From positions 37,663 through 101,662 of the IMG/VR virus record IMGVR_UViG_3300027734_002590: a stretch of 64,000 nt of DNA. The stretch is one strand, 5' to 3'. A model generated the notes under the pieces. It was not told the origin of the DNA. It saw only the letters and a list, made by a program, of their open reading frames with translations, and searched no databases. Source of the DNA: a virus. The position numbers and the translations under genes are program-made. Below are positions 1 to 7,535 of this stretch, piece by piece. Numbering within the stretch: position 1 is the stretch's first letter; each line of letters begins with the position of its first letter.

Positions 1-177
1 TGCATCATACCAATATTCAACTTCACCGACTGTTTCGATTTCAACATTGTGGATTAACTCGTCGAGTCGTATTCTAAGATTGTCACGCATATCCTTAATT
101 GTAGATATTTTTGCAAGGAATCTTATTACCTGAATCGACCCATAAATTATAAATCCCCAGATGATAATATCAATCAT
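1..177 (-). CDS. Small membrane-anchored phage protein (3' end missing)
   Basis: Open reading frame running off the left edge; 59 residues are visible from the ATG at 177. An N-terminal hydrophobic stretch of about 20 residues (MIDIIIWGFIIYGSIQVI) predicts one membrane segment. An acidic and basic helical part follows. The start overlaps the stop of the next upstream gene by ATGA and is preceded by GGAGTAAG, a usable ribosome site. No family is recognised; short one-segment proteins of this type are common in T4-like phages. Confidence 0.6.
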   Translation of the reverse strand, partial: MIDIIIWGFIIYGSIQVIRFLAKISTIKDMRDNLRIRLDELIHNVEIETVGEVEYWYDA

Positions 178-953
178 TTCTTACTCCAATGAAAAGGACA
201 CCGTTTCTTTTTTGGCAACCATGTTTTATTTTTGATCCAATCATGCGCCATTTCGTATAACTTATTTAATTTAACATTCTTTACATAGTTCTTTAATACT
301 ACCATTCCGTACATTGTTTTAAGCAATTCGTCATTCTGGTCGACTCGCTCGAGTTCGACTTTACGATCCTTTGGATCTATAAATCGTATATAAAATATAG
401 GGTCTCCTCTTTTAAATACCAATGGTTGGCTAGGATCTAAGACTTCAAAGGTAAAGTCAACAGGTCGAACCCATCGATGAATATTATAAGTTCCCGGAAT
501 AACACGCAGATTTCGTAATGCCGGAGTATCGTGCATCATCGCAGGAAGTGCTTCTAGTATTACATCTTCATCTGCTACAAAAACTAGTTTAGGTCCAAGA
601 GTTACAATAGGTTTGTTTGGGTTGGCAAAGTCGTTGGGCCTTCGTATAACCCATTCTTTATAAAACTTTTGATCATATCCTGCCCCCTCAAGTGTAACAG
701 TTTTGATATCAGTTTTGACTGTTATTGTAATATCGATAGGACTGCGTATAAGAAAAGTATTTTTAAAGTATCCAGTGATACCCGGACATGGTAATATGTC
801 ACTATTTGGCCTATCAGCCGCAATGCTTTTATATGCAGGCTCGGGCGGTTGTACTGCTAAATGTTGCCATTCTGAAAAGTAACCAAAACTTTCGCTAGGA
901 TTACCCTCATTATGGACAAAAGGAGTCCAACCAACTTTTAATATATCGTTCAT
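174..953 (-). CDS. Hypothetical protein, 259 aa
   Basis: Complete frame with no recognised catalytic motif. The composition is rich in Pro, aromatic and beta-branched residues, suggesting a beta-rich soluble fold. The C-terminus is strongly basic (KTWLPKKKRCPFHWSKK). There is no signal peptide or membrane segment. It overlaps the upstream 278-aa gene by four bases (ATGA) and the downstream small membrane gene in the same way, so the three are translated as one unit. Function unknown. Confidence 0.75.
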   Translation of the reverse strand: MNDILKVGWTPFVHNEGNPSESFGYFSEWQHLAVQPPEPAYKSIAADRPNSDILPCPGITGYFKNTFLIRSPIDITITVKTDIKTVTLEGAGYDQKFYKEWVIRRPNDFANPNKPIVTLGPKLVFVADEDVILEALPAMMHDTPALRNLRVIPGTYNIHRWVRPVDFTFEVLDPSQPLVFKRGDPIFYIRFIDPKDRKVELERVDQNDELLKTMYGMVVLKNYVKNVKLNKLYEMAHDWIKNKTWLPKKKRCPFHWSKK

Positions 954-1786
954 GTCCAGAGGCTTCCGCGGATTTTGATAAGACGAATCATCATTTGTTC
1001 TTCTTCTTTTTCGTAGTCTGCCTCCATCTTACGAAGTTTCTTCATAGCAATATCACTAGCCTTTTTAAGTTCAGGAGTCTTATCTCCGCTAAAACTCAAA
1101 CGGCCACCATTAGCTAAACGACTTGCTTCGCAATAAGCAGTCCATCCACTTGCGTCATATGGATCAGGACGATTACGATAGGTAACAGTCCACCAAGTGT
1201 AAAGCTCGATAATTTCCTTAGCGGCCTTTGCTTGATAAGTTGGCTCACCGAATCCTTTGCTACCTGGTTCGGCACCCATGTCTTCACCTACAGTAAGACC
1301 GCTAGCCCATTTTAAGTATTCCATGCCAGCTTCTGGGCAACGCCAAGTACGCCAACGTAGCCAACCGCTACGATACCAAGGCACGTTGAACTTGGTCTTA
1401 GCTTCATCACTCCAAATACAGTGATGCCATGCTTGTTCTATTTCAACGAAGTCCACAAGTTCGTTAAACATACATGGCAAAAACCTATTACCAACGTCAT
1501 TCCAACTGCCAGGAGCGATATCACGAGGGTGAGCGGTAAGACGATGACTGTGACTAACCCAACGATTATTAATATAGTATCTAATATCATTGAGTTTATC
1601 AGGGATATAATACACAACTTTTTGAGCATAATCTAATCCTTCTTCAGCAATCCACCAACGGATAGGATGTGCGACTTTGGCTTTATCTTCCCAGTCGTTC
1701 CACTCTTCGCTAGTGCCGCACTTGAGCTTAGGTGTGCCACGAAGCCAATCTGCAAACTTACTAATGGTCCAATAATGACTACGCAT
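950..1786 (-). CDS. Hypothetical protein, 278 aa, Trp-rich
   Basis: Complete frame with unusually many Trp residues (for example RSGWLRWRTWRCPEAG) and a charged helical C-terminal third (ASDIAMKKLRKMEADYEKEE). It has no signal peptide and no recognised enzyme motif. It is the first gene of a three-gene overlapping string (1786 down to the left edge) and lies 13 bases after the Bax-inhibitor-like gene. Likely a cytoplasmic phage protein; function not known. Confidence 0.75.
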   Translation of the reverse strand: MRSHYWTISKFADWLRGTPKLKCGTSEEWNDWEDKAKVAHPIRWWIAEEGLDYAQKVVYYIPDKLNDIRYYINNRWVSHSHRLTAHPRDIAPGSWNDVGNRFLPCMFNELVDFVEIEQAWHHCIWSDEAKTKFNVPWYRSGWLRWRTWRCPEAGMEYLKWASGLTVGEDMGAEPGSKGFGEPTYQAKAAKEIIELYTWWTVTYRNRPDPYDASGWTAYCEASRLANGGRLSFSGDKTPELKKASDIAMKKLRKMEADYEKEEEQMMIRLIKIRGSLWT

Positions 1787-1799
1787 TTGTATTCCTTAA

Positions 1800-2495
1800 T
1801 TATTTTCTATCACCAAATAACTGCAACAAGTTAATGAACAAGTTGATAAAGTCCATGTACAATGTTAGTGCTCCACGAACTTCTGCGGCGGGCGTAGTAT
1901 CTACACTTAGTTCTTCACGGATCTGTTGCGTATCGTATGCTGTTAATCCTAAGAAGATGATAATTGCTAACGCACTGATAACCATAGCCATGACACTTGA
2001 TCCAATAAAGATATTGACAATGCTAGCAATTACAATAGCAACCAAGCCAATAAACATAAACTGCCCAAGGCTGTCTAGACTACGTTTGGTAAAATAGCCA
2101 TAAAAGCTCATAGTACCAAATAGAATTGCCGCGCCCATAAATGCTGATACAATACTCCCCATAGTGAACACAGCAAAGATTGTGGCAAAGCTCAAGCCCA
2201 TAAGTGCCGCAAATCCGTGCAAACATAACTGTGCTACACCTTTACTAGGATTGTTAGCCAATACTGCAGAAATACCAAATATTGCTAATAGCGGTGAAAA
2301 GATTACAATCCATTTTGTTACGCCTGTAAAAAAGAACTGCAATAATTCTGGGCTAGTACCAACAAAGTAACTAACCAACATTGATACGATGACAGCTAGA
2401 CTCATGTGTCCATATACACGACCCATAGCTGAATTAATTTCTCCGGCGGAACGATAGTTCATTACGCCATTATCCATATAATTAGAACCAAACAT
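1800..2495 (-). CDS. Bax inhibitor-1 / TMBIM family membrane protein (YccA-like)
   Basis: A 231-aa polytopic protein with about seven hydrophobic segments and the family signature GLTAYDTQQIRE near the C-terminus, followed by a hydrophobic tail. Members of this family are inner-membrane proteins tied to calcium leak and, for YccA, modulation of the FtsH protease. A strong ribosome site (TAAAGGAG) precedes the ATG at 2495. Inference: in a phage it could temper host membrane protease or stress responses during infection. It sits directly downstream of the MazG-like gene. Family assignment is confident; role is not. Confidence 0.9.
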   Translation of the reverse strand: MFGSNYMDNGVMNYRSAGEINSAMGRVYGHMSLAVIVSMLVSYFVGTSPELLQFFFTGVTKWIVIFSPLLAIFGISAVLANNPSKGVAQLCLHGFAALMGLSFATIFAVFTMGSIVSAFMGAAILFGTMSFYGYFTKRSLDSLGQFMFIGLVAIVIASIVNIFIGSSVMAMVISALAIIIFLGLTAYDTQQIREELSVDTTPAAEVRGALTLYMDFINLFINLLQLFGDRK

Positions 2496-2496
2496 T

Positions 2497-2868
2497 TTAT
2501 TCTCCTTTAATAAATGGTTTGAGATCGGGCGATACCCAGCCCACGGGTTTTAACACCTTACCATCTTCACGCTTACGCACCTTACCATCTTCACCAATCT
2601 TGGCAAAGTTCGTACTCATTACTTCTTTCCAAGCACCTTCGGCATCACTGCCCATACTATGAATTGCTCCAATGGTAACAACTAAAATGTCAATAAGAGC
2701 ATCGAGTGTTTCTACTTGGTCGTGTGCTCGAATAGCATCGGCAAGTTCATTAGCTTCTTCTTCAATCAATGTAACATACAAATTAAATTGATCTTCGTCA
2801 AACTTGCCACCGACTGTTTGATCGCAGGCTCGCATAAATTTTTCTTGATCACGAAACGGGTTTGTCAT
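2497..2868 (-). CDS. MazG-like nucleoside triphosphate pyrophosphohydrolase
   Basis: A 123-aa all-alpha NTP pyrophosphatase. The metal-binding pattern is seen as LIEEEANEL followed about 17 residues later by DALIDILVV, matching the EExxE...D...D arrangement of the MazG/HisE superfamily. Such enzymes hydrolyse (d)NTPs to monophosphates plus pyrophosphate. Phage versions are proposed to adjust nucleotide or (p)ppGpp pools. The C-terminal part (KVLKPVGWVSPDLKP) resembles phage family members. It starts right at the end of the exonuclease gene. Confidence 0.85.
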   Translation of the reverse strand: MTNPFRDQEKFMRACDQTVGGKFDEDQFNLYVTLIEEEANELADAIRAHDQVETLDALIDILVVTIGAIHSMGSDAEGAWKEVMSTNFAKIGEDGKVRKREDGKVLKPVGWVSPDLKPFIKGE

Positions 2869-3405
2869 TTACTTGTTCCTTATTATCAATAACATTTCTT
2901 TATATAGTCTAAAAGTATTTTCAGCATCATCTAATGCATCATGCTTTTTTCCCTGAAACTTCAAATTATACTTAGTCATTACCTTGCTGAGGCCACCTTG
3001 AACGGGAAGCCCTTTAGCAATACATTCACTAACATAAAGTGTTTTTGCATCAATCCATCTGCGACCAAACGGCCAATCCATTCGATCCTCTACGGGTAGC
3101 TGATCAAAAATTTCCTGACTATCGCCGCCACCCCATGTTAATGGATTCATGAATGTTGAATGTCTTAGATGAAATTCTTTAAGTTGTAGATACGCTTCGG
3201 TTAGTGTTACGCCTTCTTTGTCAATAACTGATTGAGTGATTCCAGTAAGGTCAATAATGAATTGGGATAGCGGTTCTTGGGGATTTACATAAACTTTTAA
3301 GCGGTGAGTGATATCACCAGTATTAGTGTCTCCAACAACTGCGCCAATTTGGATTATTTTACCACTGGGTTGATTTAATTCTAAATCGATACAAGTTAGT
3401 TTCAT
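2869..3405 (-). CDS. DEDDh 3'-5' exonuclease (RNase T / ERI-1 superfamily)
   Basis: 178 aa. Exo I motif IDLELNQPSGKIIQIGAV near the N-terminus carries the D-x-E pair; a C-terminal KHDALDDAENTFRLY provides the His and Asp of Exo III. These show a DnaQ-fold exonuclease for RNA or single-stranded DNA. The ATG follows a sigma70 -10 box by six bases, so the message is probably leaderless. First gene of the transcription unit continuing to the left. The exact substrate cannot be read from sequence. Confidence 0.88.
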   Translation of the reverse strand: MKLTCIDLELNQPSGKIIQIGAVVGDTNTGDITHRLKVYVNPQEPLSQFIIDLTGITQSVIDKEGVTLTEAYLQLKEFHLRHSTFMNPLTWGGGDSQEIFDQLPVEDRMDWPFGRRWIDAKTLYVSECIAKGLPVQGGLSKVMTKYNLKFQGKKHDALDDAENTFRLYKEMLLIIRNK

Positions 3406-3411
3406 GCTGTT

Positions 3412-3440
3412 AGTATAGCATGTAATTTAGGTTTTGTCAA
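3412..3440 (-). promoter_or_regulatory. Sigma70 promoter, leaderless configuration
   Basis: On the minus strand TTGACA, 17 bases, TATACT, then AACAGC and the ATG of the exonuclease at 3405. Both hexamers are near consensus. The expected start of transcription falls at or next to the A of ATG. Confidence 0.8.
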
Positions 3441-3724
3441 GTTATTCTTTCAACAGGATTACCAAATTTTAGATAATATTCTGTAATATGCTTTTCTTGG
3501 AATGTAGCAGTTATCAAATACTTGTGACCCCAATTTATAGGGTCAGCCATCCTATGCCACACTGGAGTTTCTATAGCACGTTCCATAACCCATTGTCCAA
3601 TAGGACTTTGTTGCCAATTATACAATGGTTCGGCCGCATACAAATCGGGGTCCTCGACATCTCCCATAATAAAGCTATGTACAACAATTTCTTTAGTAGT
3701 CACGACCACTTCATTAAGAACCAT
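3437..3724 (-). CDS. Small phage protein of the aromatic-tail family, 95 aa
   Basis: The frame is open up to 3862, but the ATG at 3724 is preferred. It has GGGGAG eight bases upstream, and the longer form would overlap the upstream gene by 163 bases. The C-terminal motif (LITATFQEKHITEYYLKFG) follows the same pattern as several small proteins in this window: an aromatic beta strand, a charged DA-like turn, then F/Y-x-L-K/R-W/F. Function unknown. Member of a cluster of three such genes. Confidence 0.65.
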   Translation of the reverse strand: MVLNEVVVTTKEIVVHSFIMGDVEDPDLYAAEPLYNWQQSPIGQWVMERAIETPVWHRMADPINWGHKYLITATFQEKHITEYYLKFGNPVERIT

Positions 3725-3996
3725 ATACTCCCCGGGCTTTCTAGCTCGATGCCTGTGGGATACGATGTTCTGGAAATCCAATCGCCAATCATTCTCCGAT
3801 CTTGCCAGCCTTGACAGGGGCACCCTTGCTTGGAAATCCATTCCGTGAGATCCGATTGCCATGTTTCTAACCTCTCATAATATCCGTCGTAATGCCTAGG
3901 CCAATATCCATGATCAGCGTAAAAGGCCTGCATTAAGTCGTTAAACACTCTAGTGCCGTGCTCCCCATCATGAAAATTTATACGTATTCTGCCCAT
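3700..3996 (-). CDS. Small phage protein of the aromatic-tail family, 98 aa
   Basis: A 98-aa frame, acidic and aromatic, ending in ESPGSIWFLMKWS, which matches the F-x-L-K-W endings of neighbouring small proteins. It overlaps the upstream 67-aa gene by 19 bases and the downstream one by 25 bases, the compact packing typical of T4-like genomes. No enzyme motif. The long overlap with the extended form of the next gene makes the boundary call less certain. Confidence 0.55.
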   Translation of the reverse strand: MGRIRINFHDGEHGTRVFNDLMQAFYADHGYWPRHYDGYYERLETWQSDLTEWISKQGCPCQGWQDRRMIGDWISRTSYPTGIELESPGSIWFLMKWS

Positions 3997-4181
3997 CTTA
4001 ATGCAAATATTGTTGCGTCTTGTTTGCGCTTGAACTCAAACGTATAAATGGCAAAACCGATATGATCCATCCACAAGTCCCAATGGTCGAGATCGATATG
4101 GTCACGGCACCATTCGCCTGCTTCGTAGCCAGCCCGTGCTCCTTTGATCTTAATCCTGATCGGGTTCTTGTTCACCGTCAT
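3978..4181 (-). CDS. Small phage protein of the aromatic-tail family, 67 aa
   Basis: 67 aa with the clearest form of the family tail: FEFKRKQDATIFALRWAEYV. The same arrangement (aromatic strand, D-A, F-x-L-R-W) recurs at 48203-49658. It overlaps the upstream gene by about 30 bases. The motif may form a short beta-alpha unit. Function unknown. Confidence 0.65.
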   Translation of the reverse strand: MTVNKNPIRIKIKGARAGYEAGEWCRDHIDLDHWDLWMDHIGFAIYTFEFKRKQDATIFALRWAEYV

Positions 4182-4485
4182 TGTCAGGAGTTTCAGTTAG
4201 TCCAATTCCCGCTCTAGCTAAAAACTTTCTAGCCGCGGCGGGATTTTGTAAAGCTTCACGAATAGATCCTACATGCCCGTCTTTAGTCTGACTAATGTTG
4301 TGCCAAGTTCTAACTTCTAACAGCGGTTCTATCTCTGTTGGAACAGCAACAATGTAATGTTCATCTGCAAAGTTTTCAATCATGCAGGTATGAACTACCT
4401 TGCCTTTGACGCTGACATTAAAACGACTGTCGATACCGTATATCCATACTGTATCGCCGATGCTGTATTGTTTTTTTACTTTCAT
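4150..4485 (-). CDS. Hypothetical protein, 111 aa
   Basis: The start is set at the ATG of 4485 because it overlaps the stop of the DUF3307-like gene by ATGA. The first half (YSIGDTVWIYGIDSRFNVSV) looks like a small SH3-like beta barrel. The middle is helical (SIREALQNPAAARKFLARAG) and the C-terminal tail is acidic. No recognised family. Cytoplasmic, likely co-expressed with its neighbours. Confidence 0.65.
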   Translation of the reverse strand: MKVKKQYSIGDTVWIYGIDSRFNVSVKGKVVHTCMIENFADEHYIVAVPTEIEPLLEVRTWHNISQTKDGHVGSIREALQNPAAARKFLARAGIGLTETPDNDGEQEPDQD

Positions 4486-4850
4486 GCAAACACTAACCAA
4501 GCTAAACAAATATACACAATCTGATGTGACATTTGATCTAATCCTAAATGACTCCAAAAAGCAGGAGTTTGGATATCTCTATTACCGTAATTCATTTTTA
4601 GCCAATCAATATGATAATGAGTGGTAAAATCTAAAAATGCAACAACTGCCGCAAATAATACATACGGCCATCCAGTTATGATTAACACAACTATGAAGGT
4701 GCCTAATCCGTGCTTAATGCTGTGCCAGGCACCCAGTTTATCACCGTAAATGCCTTTACTAGCAACTTCTTCAGTTGTTTGATTAACAAAGTCAATGTAC
4801 CAATGCTTAATTTGAATTAGTACAAGGAACCAAAAAAGACTACTCAGCAT
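4482..4850 (-). CDS. DUF3307-like membrane protein
   Basis: 122 aa with four hydrophobic segments. The conserved His/Asp pattern KHWYIDFV, HSIKHGLGTF, HYHIDWLK and LDQMSHQIVYI is what I know from DUF3307 membrane proteins found in phages and bacteria. The ATG at 4850 is preferred over the TTG at 4871; both overlap the preceding 53-aa gene. Biochemical function of the family is not established. Confidence 0.75.
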   Translation of the reverse strand: MLSSLFWFLVLIQIKHWYIDFVNQTTEEVASKGIYGDKLGAWHSIKHGLGTFIVVLIITGWPYVLFAAVVAFLDFTTHYHIDWLKMNYGNRDIQTPAFWSHLGLDQMSHQIVYICLAWLVFA

Positions 4851-5001
4851 TAACCGTACCCTTGGCTTCAAGCATATCTTTAATAAACTTTAAAGCCTTT
4901 CGGTTAGTGTCGAAAATATATTCTTCGTCAAGGTCTGCGGTACGTAGTAATACGATTACACCGTTTTTAACTTTACGTAACTCAATTGCTTCAAAGTCCA
5001 T
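4840..5001 (-). CDS. Small hypothetical protein, 53 aa
   Basis: Begins MDFEAIELRKVKNGVIVLLR and ends MLEAKGTVNAE. It has a beta-beta-alpha look (two strands with K-V-K-N-G turn, then FDTNRKALKFIKDML helix). The stop overlaps the start of the DUF3307-like gene. GGGGATCCC precedes the ATG. Small size but good codon structure and tight packing support it as real. Function unknown. Confidence 0.6.
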   Translation of the reverse strand: MDFEAIELRKVKNGVIVLLRTADLDEEYIFDTNRKALKFIKDMLEAKGTVNAE

Positions 5002-5010
5002 GGGATCCCC

Positions 5011-5754
5011 TTATTGTGGAACTGAAAGATTATAATTAAAATGGAAGATACCGATATGAGAAATTTCTTTACTCAATTCGTGATCACACCATACATCGAA
5101 ACCTGCTTCTTTTGCTTTGTTGCAGAAGTAGATATCTTCACCAATTTCAAGATTAATTTCTGGAATGTAATCTTGTAGGTAATGTGGTTGCGGAATTTTT
5201 TCGTAAACAGAACGATGAACCATAACGCAACCATGTGGTAGGACATCTACCTTTTGCATTGCTGGACTGTTGTCTTCTGTTACTAATTCAGTGTACTTGC
5301 CAGCAGTACCCATCATACCAGTAAATCCTGGATTTGGAAAACGGCGTCTACGATAGTTAGCACCGACTAGTGCTACTTGACGCTTGAGCAATTTGATAGG
5401 TGCATCGATTGGAAACTTCATGTCTGAGTCAACCCACCATGCATAATCAAAATCACTCTTAAGGAAGATGTCAGTTAGGTTGCGTCGAGCAATAGTAATA
5501 ACACTACCAATGTTAAATGCACAATTAATTTTAATACCATTAGCAACCATATTAGCCGCGGCCATTGCTAGGTGTTGTGCAAATTCTGCATTAACCATTT
5601 CCATTGCTGGAACAAGGATCATAACACTAGGGTTTTTCTTATCGCCCTGTTGGGCAGGTGCTGAAGATTGTTGTGGCGGACTAGCAGGTTTTGCTTGCTG
5701 TGCAGGTTGTTGCGGAACCTGCGGCTTAACATTAATGTTTAGTTTCTTTTTCAT
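5011..5754 (-). CDS. Glycosyltransferase family 2-like (GT-A fold)
   Basis: 247 aa. An N-terminal tail of about 40 residues is rich in Pro, Gln and Ala. It is followed by a GT-A core: the nucleotide-sugar/metal motif AWWVDSDMKFP, then GANYRRRRFP, and the acceptor-side GEDIYFCNKAKEAGFDVW characteristic of phage GT2-like enzymes. It would transfer a sugar to a glycan, protein or modified base; the acceptor cannot be read. The low-complexity N-terminus is unusual and may be a docking tail. Confidence 0.85.
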   Translation of the reverse strand: MKKKLNINVKPQVPQQPAQQAKPASPPQQSSAPAQQGDKKNPSVMILVPAMEMVNAEFAQHLAMAAANMVANGIKINCAFNIGSVITIARRNLTDIFLKSDFDYAWWVDSDMKFPIDAPIKLLKRQVALVGANYRRRRFPNPGFTGMMGTAGKYTELVTEDNSPAMQKVDVLPHGCVMVHRSVYEKIPQPHYLQDYIPEINLEIGEDIYFCNKAKEAGFDVWCDHELSKEISHIGIFHFNYNLSVPQ

Positions 5755-5893
5755 TCTTTACCTTTTTTTTTAATGATTGTTGGCTTAGTCTTTTTGACTG
5801 TGATTCACTCCACAGCGCAGGACCTGTACTATCTAATTTATCTGAAAAAATTTCCTCAAGAGGCAAGTGTGAGTGTTGTGTGCTAGTTGTCAC
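5732..5893 (-). CDS. Possible small protein, 53 aa (GTG start)
   Basis: Frame from a GTG at 5893 inside the end of the upstream gene to a TAA at 5732 inside the start of the glycosyltransferase gene. It fills what would otherwise be a 130-base gap. Sequence is Ser/Gln/Lys-rich (SESQSKRLSQQSLKKKVKNE). No ribosome site is obvious, so this is tentative. Confidence 0.35.
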   Translation of the reverse strand: MTTSTQHSHLPLEEIFSDKLDSTGPALWSESQSKRLSQQSLKKKVKNEKETKH

Positions 5894-6116
5894 TACTTAA
5901 TCCCATAAAAATTAATTCACGTTCGTGAACATGAGCAATAGGTTTGAGCCACCCGTGATTAATACATTCAGCAATAAGATTTCGATAATTTTCCGGGCAT
6001 CGTTGAGTAATTTCAAAACCAGCTCGTTGGGCGGTGACAAAATCATCCACAATGGTAAATCGTGGATCACCTGGTTTGATAGTGCGGATCTTACTTTGAT
6101 GTATTTTAATACTCAT
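5883..6116 (-). CDS. Hypothetical protein, 77 aa
   Basis: 77 aa: an N-terminal strand region (IKIHQSKIRTIKPGDPRFTI), a helix and NLIAECINHGWLKPIAHVH. No recognised motif. The ATG at 6116 sits six bases after a perfect TATAAT, so translation is probably leaderless. Function unknown. Confidence 0.7.
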   Translation of the reverse strand: MSIKIHQSKIRTIKPGDPRFTIVDDFVTAQRAGFEITQRCPENYRNLIAECINHGWLKPIAHVHERELIFMGLSSDN

Positions 6117-6122
6117 GCTAAT

Positions 6123-6151
6123 ATTATAGCACCAGTATTATTAAAAGTCAA
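6123..6151 (-). promoter_or_regulatory. Sigma70 promoter, leaderless configuration
   Basis: TTGACT, 17 bases, TATAAT, then ATTAGC and ATG at 6116. Same layout as the promoters of 3405 and 18255. Confidence 0.8.
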
Positions 6152-6883
6152 TTATCGATGTATCCAATCTTTACATTGGTACGGTTTTGACACTTGAGTT
6201 CTGCTCAAGTAATAGATGGAACGCTTTTTGATACGTTTAATAATTCGATGATTTTGGTCCCAATTGAACGCTTTTAAGTAAGTACGCCACGTATCGTAAT
6301 TGCGTCTTTTACCTTTTTGATCTTCGTTCAAATAGTTCACAATACATCTCATATCTCCGTGGAACTTTTCGTCAAGCTCACAAGCCATATTAAATGCGTA
6401 TGCGTCAATTTCATCGTTGTCGCCCAAGTACTCTTGCTCGTGACGCTGTTTAGTAGATTCAGCAGTTGAGCTATATCCCGGAAGAGCTTTAAAATTGCGC
6501 TTACGTGCCTGTCTCATATGGATTATTTCATGCAGTAGAACGTCTGCAATACGACTACACAAACGGTTAAACCGTCTGCCGGTATATGTTAATTTGGTAT
6601 CTGCTAGGCTATAAGCAAAACAAAGCTCAATAGCCTTTTGCTTATTCATATCGTATTCTGTATGGTAAACGCCCCCTACCCATACAAATGTTGGATCTAC
6701 CTGTAATTCTTGGCTTTTTCTAACTCTAACAGGCATCCATTTTTTAATATGCTTTGTAATGATATTATGGAAATCACTGATGGTTAAAGTTTTGTTCACA
6801 AGATCATCACGCACCATGTAAACCATGTCTACAATAGTGTTTTTATCCCACTCACTCCAGTTATATGAAGAAACTTTGGACAT
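6152..6883 (-). CDS. SprT-like/zincin metallopeptidase, phage type
   Basis: 243 aa. The zinc-binding motif VLLHEIIHMRQARKR (HExxH) lies near residue 120, with acidic residues later (LGDNDEIDAYAFNMACEL) that could provide the third ligand. N-terminal part is helical; C-terminal part is basic and may bind nucleic acid. The arrangement resembles SprT/zincin-like domains that cleave DNA-bound proteins, but the target is unknown. A TAAATA box lies 21 bases upstream of the ATG. Confidence 0.75.
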   Translation of the reverse strand: MSKVSSYNWSEWDKNTIVDMVYMVRDDLVNKTLTISDFHNIITKHIKKWMPVRVRKSQELQVDPTFVWVGGVYHTEYDMNKQKAIELCFAYSLADTKLTYTGRRFNRLCSRIADVLLHEIIHMRQARKRNFKALPGYSSTAESTKQRHEQEYLGDNDEIDAYAFNMACELDEKFHGDMRCIVNYLNEDQKGKRRNYDTWRTYLKAFNWDQNHRIIKRIKKRSIYYLSRTQVSKPYQCKDWIHR

Positions 6884-6903
6884 TGTAGTCTCCGATTGCT
6901 TTG

Positions 6904-6909
6904 TATTTA
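6904..6909 (-). promoter_or_regulatory. Late-type TAAATA promoter element
   Basis: Minus-strand GAATAAATACA upstream of the zincin gene (ATG at 6883). Matches the core of the T4 late consensus TATAAATA. Here a short leader is present. Confidence 0.5.
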
Positions 6910-6945
6910 TTCAGCAATAGAAAAACACATTATATACCTACTTAA

Positions 6946-7104
6946 CTACCAATGTCGGATTACTCCCGCTATAATAAACAAATTGGTAATAATGTAAACT
7001 AGAACTATTGCTGTTCTAATTATAGCAACTAAATCGGCCTCTGTGTTAGTCCTTCCGGACTTCTCTCCAAGAGCTTTTGCCCATAACCGCCACTTCTTGC
7101 CCAT
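6946..7104 (-). CDS. Small one-segment membrane protein, 52 aa
   Basis: Starts MGKKWRLWAKALGEKSGRTN and continues with ADLVAIIRTAIVLVYIITNL and an IRHW end. It has an amphipathic basic N-terminus and one membrane helix. I recall this type of protein as recurrent in T4-like phages. It lies in the gap between the deaminase and zincin genes. Role unknown. Confidence 0.7.
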   Translation of the reverse strand: MGKKWRLWAKALGEKSGRTNTEADLVAIIRTAIVLVYIITNLFIIAGVIRHW

Positions 7105-7106
7105 GG

Positions 7107-7535
7107 TTAAACCTGATTTACTTCTACTCCGGATTTTTCCAGAAACGAGACACCGCTAGTATCCCGATAAGAGTTGCGATATAAAACGTGCCCAATACCA
7201 CTTTGGTAGATAAGTTTGGCACAGTCCAAACATGGAGCATGGGTAATAAACATAGTAGCACCCATACCAGATTCGTTAGACTTAGCCAGTTTCGCGATGG
7301 CGTTAGTTTCTGCATGTAATACCTCTGGCTTACTTTTAAGTGTTACAGTATCGTCGCTATGTTGAACAACATCTTCGCAGTTGTTATCCCATCCACTTGG
7401 CATACCGTTATAACCAATTGAAATGATGCGATCGTCTTTTACAACAATCGCACCAACGTGCAGTCTACGGGCATGGCTGAGTTGTGCAAATCTCTCAGCC
7501 GTGTCCATATAAGCTTCAATCAGCTTTTGTTTCAA
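7107..7535 (-). CDS. Deoxycytidylate (dCMP) deaminase
   Basis: 142 aa. Zinc-site motifs HAETNAI and APCLDCAK define the cytidine/dCMP deaminase fold; substrate-side [14 protein letters not shown] matches phage dCMP deaminases. It converts dCMP to dUMP for dTTP synthesis. Shorter than T4 gene cd (about 190 aa) but complete. The ATG overlaps the dnaK stop by ATGA, so the two are coupled. Confidence 0.92.
   Translation of the reverse strand: MKQKLIEAYMDTAERFAQLSHARRLHVGAIVVKDDRIISIGYNGMPSGWDNNCEDVVQHSDDTVTLKSKPEVLHAETNAIAKLAKSNESGMGATMFITHAPCLDCAKLIYQSGIGHVLYRNSYRDTSGVSFLEKSGVEVNQV

Noticed and set aside
3725-3862. N-terminal extension of the gene at 3437-3724 (ATG 3862)
   Set aside because: Would overlap the preceding gene by 163 bases; the internal ATG has a good ribosome site and leaves a sensible protein.
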